Positions 46,444-60,300 of a stretch of 64,000 nucleotides of DNA are shown one piece after another. Every line of letters begins with the position of its first letter. Position 1 is the first letter of the stretch. Source of the DNA: Sva-07 sp963715825 (GTDB lineage Bacteria > Actinomycetota > Acidimicrobiia > Acidimicrobiales > Ilumatobacteraceae); NCBI GenBank assembly GCA_963715825.1, contig CAVQSI010000006.1, forward strand, positions 118,078 through 182,077, given 5' to 3'. The translations under genes were made by a program, and so were the position numbers. The notes under the pieces are model-generated. The model ran no database searches. It had not been told where the DNA came from and saw nothing but the letters and a program-made list of their open reading frames with translations.

Positions 46444-46869
46444 GTGACCACCTTCGTCGACACCAGCGTGTTGGTGTACGCCCGCGATGCGTCCGAGCCC
46501 GACAAACAGCCCCGTGCCGAGGCGTGGATGCAACATCTGTGGCGAGACCCGCTCGGGTCGCACGAGCGTGCAGGTGTTGAACGAGTACTACGTCACGGTC
46601 ACTCGCAAGCTGTCGCCCGGGCTCGATCGGTCGAGTGCTCGCGACGATGTCCGTGACTTCGGCGCGTGGCGGCCCGCGGTCGTCGAGACTCCACGATGAC
46701 GCTGGCGTGGGATCTCGAGGATCGCTTCTCGTTGTCGTGGTGGGACAGCCTCGTCGTGGCGACTGCGGTCGAACTCGGTTGCGACCACCTGCTCAGCGAG
46801 GACCTGCGGGACGGCCAGCGTTTCGACGGGCTCGTCGGGAAGAACCCGTTCCTCCACGTCCCCGAGTGA
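46444..46869 (+). CDS. PIN domain toxin (VapC-like), two frame shifts
   Basis: About 141 residues when joined: TTFVDTSVLVYARDASEPDKQ (first Asp), then TSVQVLNEYYVTVTRKL (conserved Glu) and, in a third frame, MTLAWDLEDRFSLSWWDSLVVATAVELGCDHLLSEDLRDGQRFDG ending FLHVPE. The frame changes near 46,550 and 46,690. The acidic PIN residues are all present across the pieces. Probably a functional toxin with sequence errors, or a recently inactivated one. Confidence 0.75.
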
Positions 46870-46897
46870 GGCTCCCGGCACCGGCGAACGCCGCCGC

Positions 46898-46956
46898 CTG
46901 GCGATCTCCCCACATCCCGTTCCGGAGTGCGGAACCAACTCGGGGGAGATCGCCAG
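46898..46956. repeat. Palindromic intergenic repeat, family B, copy 6
   Basis: CTGGCGATCTCCCC ... CGGGGGAGATCGCCAG, 28 bases after the PIN gene and 28 bases before the stop of the opposing giant gene. It could serve as a terminator for both. Confidence 0.9.
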
Positions 46957-46983
46957 CGGCGAGGAGCTGGACGAACGACGCGG

Positions 46984-49900
46984 TCAGCCGCCGGCGTCGA
47001 CGTTGGGGCCGGGGCACTCGCCGCCGGGCCGGTCGACGACGTTCATGCGCCGGGTCTGGCCGTCGCCGACGGGGTCGGTGCGGTTCGGCTCCAGTTGCTG
47101 GCAGCCCTTGCGTCCGTGCTCGGCCCACAGCACCGGGTACTCGGCGATGCCGTCACCGTCACGGTCCTCGACCGTCAGGTACTCGTTGACACCGAACTCG
47201 CCGGAACCGTTGGTGCGCGCGTACAGCACCTCGGTGCCGCCGTCGGAGTTCCAGTCCGACACGCCCAACTGCGCTTCGGCGGCAGCAACGCTTCGGTACA
47301 CGTAGATCCGCCGGCCGTCGCTCTCGATCCGGTACAGCGGCTGCTCGTCGTCGGCGATCCCGTCGCCGTCGGTGTCGACGGACGCGGGGGCGGCACGACA
47401 ACCACTGGTGTCAGCCGTCTGGTCCATCAGCCGGACCTGCCCGTTGCGAACGGGATCGAGCGATCGTGGTGTCAGCTCGAGGCATGCCTTCTGGTGATGT
47501 CGCACGTAGGCGTAGGGAGTGCCGTTCGCGTCGATGCGGAAGTTCGCCAACGGACCGTTGTCGCTGGCGCCGTTGGTGCGACCGACCGTGGCCCAGCCGT
47601 CGCCGTCGCTGTCGACGTCGGTGACGCCGAGTTCGATCGCCGCCCTGACGACGTTGCGCTCGATGTGAACGCGGTCGCCGACCTGCCGTGCCCGGTACAG
47701 GCTTGCGGTGAACACGCCCGGATCGTCGATGATGCCGTTGACCAGCCCGTCAGCGTCGCCGAAGCCGCCATCGGTGATCGTCAGCACGACCCGCCAGCGT
47801 TCGACTCCGCCGATGATCGTCGGCGACGGGTCGAAGCTGGCGAGGCTCGACGCGTCGGTCCAGGATGTCGACGCCTCGTCGTACTTCCAGTACTGCGTCG
47901 CCTGCGCGGGCAGGAACACTTCGAAGGAGGCGGTCACCGGGGTCGCCGGCGGCGCGTCCGTGACGGGGTCGCGGAAGTTGGCGGCGAAGGAGATCAGGCC
48001 GGTTTGGACGGCGGCTCCCTCGGTTGGCGGGGCCGGCGGCGCGGGCGCCAGCTTCACCGAGGTCAGCGGCGCCGGGGCGCCGGTGGACGGCACGTTGGTC
48101 TTGGAGGCCAGCGTGATGTAGTTGCTGCCGTCGACCGGCGGCTGCCCCGTGACGGGGTCGACGACGCTCGGCTCGATGAGCGATGCGACGTTGGCCTGCT
48201 CCGAGTCGGGTGTGCCGTCGTTGTCGCCGTCGCCGGCGTTCGGGGCGCCGGCTTCTTCGGCAGCTGGGACACCGTCGTCGTCGGTGTCGTCGGCCGTGAA
48301 CTGCGGCGACACGGTGCACGTCGACGTCTGGCCCGAGCCGATGAGCGCGAGCTCGCAGTCGAAGCGTTCGCTGCCCGCGACGGTGACCTGAACGGTGTCG
48401 GACAACACGGCAACGCCCGAGCTCGGGGAGTACTGGATGAGCGCCACGTTGTAGGTGGCGGGCGCAATGAAGTCGTTTCGGTACTCGTCGCCGTTGCGGA
48501 TCATCGCGTTCGGGTACACGAACGAGGATCCATTGGTCGGGTCGACGCAGGGTCCAACCGACGCCGTCGCTGCCGGGGTCGTCGGCGCAGGGCACAACAC
48601 CACGCTGTCGTTGTCGCCGGCCGGTGGGCCGCCGATGACCGTTGCGGTGGCGGTCACGTACCGCTCGAGGGCGAAGTCGAAGCCGTCGAGGTCGATGCCG
48701 ACCTCGACGTCGATCGTGGTCGCCGACTCGTAGCCGACCTGGTAGTTCGGTGGGGGTCCGACGGTGTAGAGCACTCCGCTGCCGTCGTACCACTCCGGCA
48801 GGCTGACCTGCCCGCCGGGGCTGGCGTTGGGTCCCGTGGCCTGGATCCGGTACACGCCGGCGGGGACGTCGAGCTGATACGCGCCGGCTGCGTCGGTGGT
48901 CGATCCGGCGACGGCGATCGATGGATCCACGTGCGCGGTCACCTGGGCGCCTGCGAGCGGCTGGCCGTCGGGACCGAGCACGGTGCCGCTGATCGAACCG
49001 GTGGGCGGCGCCGGGCTCACCGTGCAGCTCGCTCCGGCCCCACCCGACCGCATCGGCAGCGTGCAGTGGAAGGTCTCGCCAGCGGCGACGGTGATCGTTG
49101 TGGTTGCGGGTGACGGAATCGAGAGACCGACCGCGCCGACGTTGTACTCACCCGGCGGGAGACCTACGAAGCTCAGCGTGCCGTCGGCCAGCCGGCCGCG
49201 GAAGCCGGAGAACGTGTTGTCGCTGCAGCCGTAGGAGCTGTACGGCACGGACGGCGCGGGGCACACGTGGGCGTTGAACCAGTTCAACAGTGCACCGTCG
49301 ACGGGGTCGCCGTTCGAGTCGACGATCGTGGCGGTGCCGGACACGGTGGCGCCGAGTTGCACGTCGACGTCGGGGATCGTGCCGGTCGCCGGGACGATGA
49401 ACGGGGTGCTGTCGTTCGGGTTCGTCACGCCGGGGTGGTACACCGGAGCGAATTCGGGATAGAGGCCGCTCGCGTTGTGACCGAGCCCGATCTCGCCTGG
49501 CGTGATGCCACGCACCTCGTAGCGGCCGTCGGCGTCGCTGACACCGAACTTCGACACGAACCAGTCGACGCTCGTCGGGTCGACCGGCTGGATCGACGCC
49601 TGTGCGCCTGCGAGCGGGCGACCGTCGGGTCGAGTGACCTGCCCGCGGATCGTCTGGCCCGCCTGGAGCTGGACGTTCTGGGTGACCGCGCCGGCCGAGG
49701 GGAGCACGAACGAGGCCGCCGAGGCCCGGTCCATGGTGTTGCCCGAGAACGTCCGGGCGTAGGGCGAGTCGCTGGCTTGGCCGTTCGGCCCCAGCGACAG
49801 CACGTCGAGGATCCACTCGCCCGGCGGCAGGCCCTCGAGGGTGTAGGCGCCGTCGACGGCTTCGGTCTGGAACTGCTCGACACCGAGCGAGAACGAGCGC

Positions 49901-52900
49901 AGCGCTCCCGCTGCCCGAGCCTGGACGAGCGCGGCGGCCGGCTGGCCGTCGGGCCCCGTGATCGTGCCGCTGATCGAGCCGCGGAGCCCCAGGACGCCGT
50001 CGATGCCGGTGCGCTGCTCGCCACTCGCGAGCACGAGCTGCTCGGCGCCGTCAGCGAGTGGGGATCCGCCGTGGAACGCGGACGCGTAGCCGCTCGCCTC
50101 GGGCGGGTCGAACTCGATGACGGTCGGCTTGGGCAGGAACCCGATCGACGTGTAGTTGCCGGTGTCGTCGGTCGTCGCGATGAGTCTGCGGGTGGGGGTG
50201 TAGAAGCCCTCGGTGTCGAATCGGTACACCTCGACGCCTTCGACGCCTGCTCCGCCCGGGTCGGTCACCCGGCCGCTGACGGTGACCGGTTCGGGCACGT
50301 CGAGGGTGGTGGTGGCCGTCGACCCTGCCGTCACCGTGACGGTCTGCTCGTCGGTGAACAGCAGGGTGCCGGGTGCGTAGATGGTGATCGCGCCGTAGCC
50401 GGGATCGTCGAGCACGGTGGTGGTCACCCGGTACTCGCCTTCGGCGATCCCGTCGAATCGGAACGTGCCGCCGACCGGCGTGGCGGTGGCAACGGGCTGG
50501 TTCACGAACTGCCCGGCGGTGGCCGTCGACAGCGAGACGATTGCGTTCGGTGGGGCGTTGGTGATCGTGCCCTCGATGGAGCCTCGATCGGGCAGGTCGA
50601 TCACGATCGAGTCGACGGTCGGGGTGGCACCGTCGACGGTGATCGGCGATGCGAACCGCAGGTCGGGGTCACCGGTCGGATAGGTGCCGGACGCCCGTGT
50701 CTCGAAGTCGTTGTAGGAGATGTAGTAGTCGCCGTCGCCGAGGTTGTCGAACGCGAAGGTCCCCTGCGAGCCGACGCGGACCGTGCGGTTCGTGTCGTTG
50801 GTGAGATCGGAGAGCCGGACCTCGATGTTGCGGCCCGTTCCATTGACGGCGGTGCCGCCTTCTTGCACCACACCGCTGATCGAGCGGGTCTGGGCGTCGA
50901 CGTCGACGTTCTCTGCGGTGAGTGCGGTCGGCGTGATCTCGATGATCGTGGCGTCGATGCGGGTCGCGACGTTCGGATGGAAGGCGCTGAAGGCCGTGCC
51001 CGTCGATGGGAGCCCCGGGAACTGGGTGTTCGACCCCGACGCGCGCACGATGTAGCGCCCGGGGAAGAGGTTCCCGACCGAGTACGAGCCGTCGACGTTG
51101 GCAGCGATGCTCGTGGCTGGGTTGGGGATCGGCGTGCCGGCAGCGACAACTCGCTCGACGCTCACGAACGCCGATGTGCCGGCAGTCAACGGTTGGCCGC
51201 CGATCGTCACGTCGCCGCTGATGCGACCCTGGGGAAGTGTGATGACGACGTCGTCGACGCTGGGCGTGGCTGCCGAGATCTGGACGACTCGGGCGTCGTC
51301 GAGACGCTCGACGCCGGGGGCGTAGCCCTGCAGATTCAGGTTGTTGCGGAAACCGACTCGGTACGTGCCGTCGGGGACGTAGTCGAACTGGAACCGGCCG
51401 TCGGGCGCCACGGTCGCGCTGATCGATTGCAGCGCAGTGCCGCCAACGAGGAACGCCTGCCACCCGAACCCGAGCGTGCCGCCGGTGATCTGGCCGCTGA
51501 TCCGCCCACTGGGGAGCCCGATCTCGATGCCGTCGACGTCGTTGTCGGCTGCGTCGAGGGTGACCACGGTGGCGTTGAGGCTGTTCGTGCCTCCGTACCA
51601 CGTGTCGCTGCTCGTGCCCGCCGGGCGGACGGAGATCCGGTAGTCGCCGTCGGCCAGACCGGTCACGGTGAAGCGACCGTCGATGCCGGTGGTGGCAACG
51701 TTGACCGAGAACGGGGGGCGCAGTGCCGCCGGCTGGGATCGCGCTGACCTGGGCGCCCACGACAGGTGTCGCGCTCGGTCCGCTGGTGACGGTGCCACTG
51801 ATCGTGCCGTCGGGGAGCCGGATGTCGATGTTGTCGAATGTGCGGCCACCGTCGCCGAGGGTGACGACGGTGGCGTCGGCGACGTTGGCGACGCCGGGGT
51901 GGAAGGTCTGGCTGTACGGCGTCATCCGGGTGAACGCGACGACGTAGTCGCCGTCGCCGACGCCGGTGAAGCTGTAGTCGCCGGTCATCGACAGCGGCGT
52001 CGAGCGGACGGGGAACGGCAGCACTGCGATGCCCGGGGCGGGGGCTTCGTAGAGCGTCACCTGGTTGAAGCCGCCGTCCACGAACGGATCATCACCGAGG
52101 CGGACGGTCCCGCTGATCGTGCCGTCGGGCAGTTCGATGTCGATGCCGTCGATCAGTTGGGTGGTGTCGTCGATCGTGAGGATCGTGGCGTTGGCTTGCG
52201 TCGTGCCGTTGGGGTGGTAGCCACTCGCTCCGGAGAAGTTCGAGTAGCGCACGCGGTAGCTGCCGTTCGGGAGGTTCGCGAAGCGGAAGCTCCCGTCGAA
52301 CTGCAGCGACGCGAACCGCGAGGTGCCGGTGCTGACGTCCTCGAGTTGGAGCTGGTAGCCAACGGCCATCCCCGTGATCGGTTGCCCGTTGTCCAGCAGG
52401 CGACCTTCGATCGCTCCGGTGGGAAGCGCGAACGCGACGTCTCGAACCGGGTTGGCCTGGTCGAGGGTGAGCACGGTGGCGGTCGAGAAGTCGGTGCCGC
52501 CGAAGAAGACCTCGCCGCCTGACGGTGCGAACACGCGCACCTTGAAGGCCCCGTCCGGGAGGCTGTTGACGCTGAAGGTGCCGTCGATTCCCGTGATCGC
52601 CGAACCCGCCGTCATGAAGTTGTTCGCGCCGAGCACGCTGACCGAGGCGCCGCTGACGGCTGCCCCGGCTGCGGTGACGGTGCCGGTGATGCGGTTGGTC
52701 GGCAGCGCGATGTCGACGTTCGCGAGGGTGCGCCCCCCGTCGCCGAGGGTGACGATGGTGGCGAGGAACCGGTCGGTGCCGCTGGGGTGGTAGGTGGTGG
52801 CCCCGGTCATGGTGGAGAACGCGACGTAGTACTGGCCGTCGGCGACGCCGGTGAGCGTGTACACGCCGTTCGAGTCGACCGGAGCGGAGCGAACGATGGT

Positions 52901-54206
52901 GCCGTTGAGCGCTTCGAGCCGAACCTGGGCGAAGCTGGTCGTGCCGTCGAAGGCCTCAGTGCCTGATCGGACGGTGCCGGTGATGGTGCCGGTCGGCACG
53001 CTGAGGTCGGCGGTGGTGACCGAGAGGCCGTCGGTGACGAGCGACGAGGTCAGCGCGGTCGACTGGTAGGTCATCGGGTCGGTGTACGACGCGCTGTACG
53101 TGCCCGCGGGCAGGTACCCGATCGAGTAGATGCCGTTGATGTCCGTCGTCGTCGATTCGAACAGCGGCATGGGGGCGCCCGGCATCGGGCCGATCATCTG
53201 GCTGAACTGGATCGTGGTGAATGCGAGCGGTCCGGTGCCGTTCGTCAGCTGGCCGGTGAAGCCGCCGCCGGGAACCGACCAGTTGTTGATGGTGGCCGCT
53301 TGGTTCATCGGGCCGAGGTTGATGATGGTCGAGGAGTAGAAGTCGCCACCGCCGTAGTAGCGCGGCGCGGTCTGTCCCGGAGGGGTGACGCTCAGCCGGT
53401 ACCCCTCGTCGCGCAGGCCCGCGAAGAAGAAGCCGCCGTCGGCGCCGGTGGTGACCGTGAGTCCCGTGCCGAACCCGGGTGGTGACATGGCCGGCTGCGC
53501 GGTGACCTGGGCGCCCACCAACGGGCCGGCAGGGCTGGTGACCACACCGTCGATGATGTTGGGCACCGACACGCTCATCGACAGACCGTTCTCGTCGGTG
53601 ACGAAGAGTTGCGGGAACGTGTGGGTGCGGCTGCCCTGATAGTCGACGCGGAGTTCGTAGCTGCCGGTGGGGATGTAGCCGAGGCTGAACTCGTCGCTGA
53701 GGCCGATCGGGGTCGTTTCGGTGTAGCCGGTGTCGATGTTGGTGAAGCGGGCGGTGGCCGGAAAGAACGAGTCGGAGGCGCCGTTGATCGTGCCGGCGAA
53801 TCCGCCGGCGGGGAAGTCGAACGACACGTCGACGGCGGACGGTGTGGCCGCATCGAGGGTGATGACGCCGGGGTCGGCGGGGGAGGGGTCGTCGAAGCCG
53901 CCTTGGAACCAGAGTCGGTTCTGATTGCCGGGCACTTGCGCAAAGGCCCTGTAGTCGCCGTCGGGGACCGAGGTGGACCGTGTACTCGCCATTGCTGTCG
54001 GAGGTGACGGTGGTGACGACCGCGAGCGTGTCGGCGTCGACGATCGTGACCGATGCGTTGGAGACGGGGATCGTCGAACCAGTGGTGACCGCTCCGCTGA
54101 TCGTGCCGTCGTCGGCTGCGTTCGCTGGGTTCCCAACGCCGACTGCGACGAGCGACAGTTGCCCGACCACGAGTGCAGCCACGAGTGCCTTGGTCCGTGC
54201 TCCCAC
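46984..54206 (-). CDS. Giant secreted protein B (about 18 carboxypeptidase-regulatory-like modules)
   Basis: About 2,406 residues after bridging frame changes near 53,965 and 51,715. GTG start at 54206 with a strong ribosome-binding site (GGAGGAAAA) and a signal peptide (TKALVAALVVGQLSLVAVGVGNPANA). The body is a string of modules opening with TISGTV-like strands and closing with DGxYxF/DGDYxV, the carboxypeptidase-regulatory/Cna_B-like fold. Then comes a Ca-binding type segment (GDGDNDGTPDSEQANVAS), a 'choice-of-anchor' type domain (QYWKYDEASTSWTDASSLASFD ... ITDGGFGDADGLVNGIIDDPG) and a C-terminal EF-hand/thrombospondin-3-like end (VDTDGDGIADDEQPLYRI). No LPXTG. Probably a very long extracellular fibre or adhesin. 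Confidence 0.8.
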
Positions 54207-54378
54207 TTTTCCTCCGTCCTGCGGGCCACCGTCTGCCCGCTCGCTGCCAAATGTTCTAGTCGATCGGTGTCACAGACTCTGAAACAATCGTTGACGTCGT
54301 GGACGGTTGGGGCGGTGCGAAGACACCGACGGAGTCGGGTGGGCAAGCCGCTTCGATCAGGCGCAGCCGCTGCGGACG

Positions 54379-57300
54379 TCAGGCCGCAGGGATGTAGCCG
54401 GTGACGTCGAACAGCAGGTCGGTGGGTTGGTCGCTGTAGACGCAGATCGCGCCACCGGCGCCGAGTTTGATGGTCGCGCCGTTGGCGATGGTCTGTCCTG
54501 CTGCGAAGTTCAGCGTGGATGCCTCGGGACGTTCGCTGCCGCACGGGTACAACGTCACGAAGCCGGGAGCGCCTGCGCCGACGGCGACCACGTTCACCAC
54601 TGCGCCGGCCGCTGTCACGGGCACGTTGCCACGCCCGCCGACGATCACCTCGGTGATCGATCCGGCCGTTCGTCGCCCGGCGTTGGACTGCTGTCCGTCG
54701 ACGGTCGCCGCAGGGCGGCTGTCGAACAGGCGCGCCGGGACGACGCTGCCGAGGTTCGATGCCGCCGGCACGTACCCGGTGACGTCGACGATGAGGTCGG
54801 TGGCTTGGTCGCTGTAGACGCAGATCGCGCCACCGGCGCCGAGTTTGATGGTGGCGCCGTTGGCGATGGTCTGTCCCGCTGCGAAGTTGAGCGTGGATGC
54901 CTCGGGACGTCCGCTGCCGCACGGGTAGATGGTGAAGAACCCGGCCGCACCGGGGCTGATTGCCACGACATTGACGGTGGCGGCGGTTGCGTCGGCGGGT
55001 ACCCCGCCCCGCCCGGCGACCTGGACGGTCGTGGTCGATCCGGCTGTGCGCCGTCCCGTGTTGGCTTCCCTGCCGTCGATCGTCGTAGCCGGGCGCGTGT
55101 CGTGCAGCCGTGCCGGTAGCACGGTCCCCACGGTCGACCCGGCGGGCACGTAGCCGGTGACGTCGAGGATCAGGTCGGTGGCTTGGTCGCTGTAGACGCA
55201 GATCGTGCCGCCGGTGCCGAGTTTGATGGTGGCGCCGTTGGCGATGGTCTGTCCTGCTGAGAAGTTCAAGGTCGAGGCCTCCGGTCTGGTGCTGCCGCAG
55301 GGGTACAACGTCAGAAAACCGGCACCGCCAGGGCCGATGGCGACCACGTTGACGATGGCGGCGATCGCGTCGACCGGCACGTTGCCGCGCCCGGCAACCT
55401 GGACCTCGCTGGTGGCTCCACCAGCCCGGCGCCCAACGTTCGACTGCAGTCCGTCGACCGTGGCGGCCGGTCGTGTGTCGAGCAATCGGGCGGGCACCAC
55501 GGGCACGATGCCCGCCACGGTCCCGTCGCCACTGCCCTCGGCGCCGGGAGTTGCCGGCGGTGAGGGCAGTGGGGATGGCGATGGCGGCGATGGCGCCGGT
55601 GTGGATGGCGATGGCGGCGGGGATGGCGGCGGCGGCGGTGGCGGATCCGTGAGCGCGAACAGGCCAGGATCGGCGATGGCGCCGTTGACGACGCCGTCGT
55701 CGTCACCGAAGCCGCCGTCGGTGATCGTGAGCACGACGCGCCAGCGGTCGAGCCCTCCGATCGACGTGGGGGCAGCGTCGAATTGCGCGAGCGAGGTGGC
55801 GTCGGTCCAGACGCCGGTCGTCGCGTCGTACTTCCAGTAGGCGTCGGCCCGGGAGGGCAGGAAGACCTCGAGGCGTGCGACCGCTGGCGTCGGGCCCTGA
55901 ACGAGGTTCGTCACACGGAAGCTGACGAACGACGACTGCGGCGTCGACCCCGGCGGCGGTGGGGTCGACGCCGGCGGCTGTTCGATGCGGACGTCACGGA
56001 GCACGGTCGGTTGCGTCGATCCGGTCTGGGTCGAGCGGATCGACACGTAGTTCGCACCGCTGCGGGTGGGGTCCGAGATGGCAGGGTCGATGAGCGATGC
56101 GACATCGGATTGGACGGCGTCGTCGACGCCGTCGCCGTTTCCGTCGCCACCGTTGGGGGCCCCGTTTTCCACCGCATCGGTGACCCCGTCGACGTCGGCA
56201 AAGCTGTTCGCGCACTCCGACGCCCCGACGCCCACGAGCGCCAGGAGACACGAGGCATTCGAGTTGGGATCGAAGGTGACGGTCACCGGCTCGGCGATCG
56301 CTGCCAGGAGGTCGCCGTCGTCGAAGGCTGCAACCGTGTAGGTCCCAGGAGTGAGGCCGCCGATGACGACGGACGAGTCCAGCGGCGGCATCGTCGTCGA
56401 GATCGGTTCGCCGGCGCCACCGGGGCAGTTGTCGTCGAGGGGTGCAGCGGTGCCGGGGCAGACGGAGAAGACCGTTCCGGGTCGAGGTGTGCGGTCACCG
56501 ATGGCGAGACCGAGCGTGGACGCGAATTCGAGCATGGCGTCGATGCCCGGGGTGTCGACGCCCTCGGTGACGCTCACCGGCCCGGCCCTGTCGACGGTGT
56601 ACGCATCGCCGGTCGTGCGCCACCATTCGTCGAGCAGCGCAACGTTCGCAGCGTCGAATCGCACTCGATGGGTGCCGGGTGCGAACGCGCTCGACCCGGA
56701 ATGTCCCGTCGATACCCGTCGTCGTCGTCGACGTCGGCGTGTCGTTGTCCAGTCCCGAGAACACCTCGACGGTGACCCCGCCGAGCGCGCTGCCGTCCGG
56801 TGTGGTCACCGAACCGGTGATGGCCCCGACGGTCGGGTGCAACACGATGTCGACGTCGTCGAGGGCGCCCTGATCCGTGACGGACACCGTCGTTGCGCCC
56901 GCGGCGGTGGTCGACGACGGGTGCCACCGGCGTTGGTTGTTCGCGGTGTCGAACGTCGACACGACGTAGTCGCCGTCGAGCACGTTGTCGAACCGGAACG
57001 AGCCATCGACTGCCACCGGTGTCGTCCGCTCGGGGCCGGCGTCCCTCGGCGTGAGTGTCACCTCGCCGATCCCCGTGTCGACGGGAAGCCCGTCCTGGAA
57101 GATGGTGCCCTCGATCGACCCGTCGGGGTACTCGAGCGGGAGGCTCTCGTCGGCACCGTCGACGATGGTGGCGTGACCGACCACCACGAACGTCGGCCGG
57201 CCGTCCGGGCGTGCGCTGATCTCGTAGTCGCCGTCGGGGAGGTGATCGAAGGCGAACGCTCCGTCACCCGTCGCGGCGACGAGCACGTCGAACGTCGGCA

Positions 57301-60300
57301 GCGGCGAGCGTCGGGTCAGCCTGACCGCAGCGCCTGCCAGCGCCGTCCCCTCGTCGCTCAACGTGCCCGACACACGGCCGGGCGCGAGGTCGACGTCGAA
57401 GTCGGTGAGCGGCGAGTTGCGGTCGACGACGGTCACCGTGACGTCGTCCTCCAAGCCACCGATCGCGGCTGGATAGGTCGGGCCACCCGGCGGTTGGAAC
57501 GACACGCGGGAACGTTCCCGGCGGGAGCGCGAGAGCGAAGGTGCCGTCGTCGAGTGTCGAAGTCGAGATGGAGAGTGCACGGGTCGTCGACACGGCGGTG
57601 ACGGTGGTGGCGGGAACGGGCGTCCTGGCGCTCGTCACCCGTCCGGTGAGCGTGGCCGTGTCCGGCAGGGTGACGACCACGCCCGACACCGCGTCGCCGG
57701 CGTCGACCGAGATCAGCGACGCGCCCGCCTCGTCGGGTGAGTTCGGATGGAACGTCGTGAGACCGTTGCGGAAGTCGGCGACCGAGAGGAAGTACTCGCC
57801 GTCGGGGAGGTACCCGAAGTCGACGGCGCCGTCGACGACGGCCGCGGTGCGTCGGACGTTGCCGGCGGCGTCTGCGAGCGTCGCGGCGAGGAAGGGATCC
57901 GTCGCTGGTTCGCCGTTGCGAACCACGAGGGCACCGATCGATCCAGATGGGAGCTCGAGCACGATGCCCGACGTCGGAGCCGTCGCCGACGTCGTGTACT
58001 CGCCGAGAACGACATCGCCGGTCGAGTCGGGAGCACTGACGCTGAGTCGGTACGTGCCGGCCGGAGCGTTCTCGAGCGCAAAGGTTCCATCGCTGTTGGT
58101 CTGGCGGGCGAGCGCTGCGCCCGATGTCGGCACGGCGCGGACCGTCAGGCCGCCGAGCGCCACCGGTGTCGGCTCGAACCTCGCCGAGGAACCCGCCGGC
58201 GGGGAGCTGGACGTCGATGTCGTCGACGGTGGCTTCGGCCTCGGTGACGTCGACGTCGGTCGCAACGTCGTCCGTGGGGCCGCCCCAGTAGGTGACGAAT
58301 CCGGCAGGGGTGACGAACCGGACCGTCCACGCACCGACGACGGCCTCGAGTGCGTAGTTGCCGTCGGCGTCGGTGACCGCGAATGCCGGGGGTCGACCAT
58401 CGCTGGCCGCCACGACCGTCACGTCGGGAACGGGCTGATCGTTGACGTCGGTGACGGTGCCGGCGATGACGCCCGTGTCGGCCAGTGTCACGTCCGTGTT
58501 GCGCTGGTGTGATCCGCCGTCGACGACGACCGGTGTTGCCGAGCCGACGTCGAGCGCCGCGGGGTGGTAGGTCGCCGCACCGGCACGCGCGTCGAACGAG
58601 CTCACCAGGTAGCTGCCATCGGGCAGATAGCTCGCCGAGTAGGACCCGTCTGATCCGACGGTGGCTCGCCGCTGCAGTGACCCGTCAACCGCGGTGATGT
58701 TGACCGCGGCCGCGTCGCGTGTGCCATCGATGCCCGCACCGTTTCGGATGACGCGACCGCTGATCGTGCCGACCGGTAGGTCGATGACGAGACCCTGGGT
58801 GACGCTGACGCCGTCGGTCGTGGCTCGGACCACGACGCTGTCGCCGGTGCCGTCGGGCACCGTGACGGCGATGCCGTAGGTTCCCGCCGGCAGGTACGCG
58901 AACGAGAATGCGCCGTCATCGCCCGACATGGTGGCGAACGAGGCGCCGGTGACGACGTCGGTCGCCCGGACGGGCAGTTGGTTGCCGGTCGACACGCCGA
59001 CGGTGATGGTTCCGGCGAATCCGCCGGTCGGCAACCGGAGGTCGCCGTTGCTGACAACCGAGCTGCGATCGACGACGGTGAAGGATCGTGCGTTCTCGAT
59101 CCGAGTGGTCCCCGACAGGTTGGAGGAGATGTAGGCGCTGTAGCCGCCCGTCGGTGCAGCGACCGAGATGCGGTACGTCCCGACGGCGAGTTCGAGCAGA
59201 TACTCGCCCTCCGAATTGGTCGTGGCCGAGGCGGGCGCCGGCCCCGAGCGGCTGCGCGCTCACGACGGCGCCCGGTACGGGCGGCCCGCTCGGCGACGTG
59301 ATCGTGCCGCCGACGGTGCCGGTGTCGGCAAGGTCGATGTCGACGTCCTCGACGGTGTCCGCCCCGACGGTGACGACCGTCGCCTCGGTGTCGGCGTCGA
59401 CGCCCGGGTGGTAGCGGGTGGCGCCGCCGATCGGGTCGTTGATCGACACGAGGAAGTCGCCGGCGGGGAGGTAGCCGGCGGTGAACGCACCGTTCGAGAT
59501 CGTTGCGACGCGTCGGTCGCCACCCGTGATCGGATCGAGGGTGACCGTCGAACCATCGGCTCCCGCGAGGACCGATCCGTTCCGGGTGAGTGTGCCGCTG
59601 ATCGCCCCGGTGGGGTACTGCACGTCGAGTTCGATCCGTTGGCCGTCGGTGCCGATCGTGAACGTGTCGAGCAGAATGTCGCCTTCCGGGACGGGGGCGC
59701 TTCCGCGCAGCTGATAGGTCCCGGCGCTGAGGTACCGGAAGTCGAAGTCGCCGTCGACGGTCGTGAAGCCGGTGACGTCCGGTGCGGTGGAGGACACGAG
59801 CGTGAGGCGGCGGTTCGGCGCTGGTTCGCCGCCGTCACGCAGTGTGCCTGCGAGTCGCCCGGTCGAGAACACTGCATCGATGCCGCTGAAGAGGCTGGTC
59901 GAGTCGACTACCTCGAGGCGCGAGGCGGCCTCCGGCGAGGCGGCGTCATCCCAGAACCTGGTGGGGCCGTCGGGTGCTCGGAACGAGACGGTGTAGTCCC
60001 CGGCTGCGAGTTCGAGTGCGTACGCCCCGGTGACGTCGGTGGTGGTGCTGCGCATCCGCGATCCGTCCTGTGCCGAGGCGGTCACCACGGTGCCGGCGAG
60101 CGGTTGTCCGCCGGTGCTGCTGGCCGTTCCGGCGATCTCGCCGGTGTCGACGAAGGCGATGTCAGCGCCCGTCACCGGAGTCCCGCCGGTGATCGTCAGC
60201 ACGGTTGCACCAGCGAGGTTCGGTGCCGCAGGGTGGAAGACGCCCTGGCTCGCGATCGGGTCCTGGCCCGAGACGACATAGGTGCCATCGCTGAGGTACG

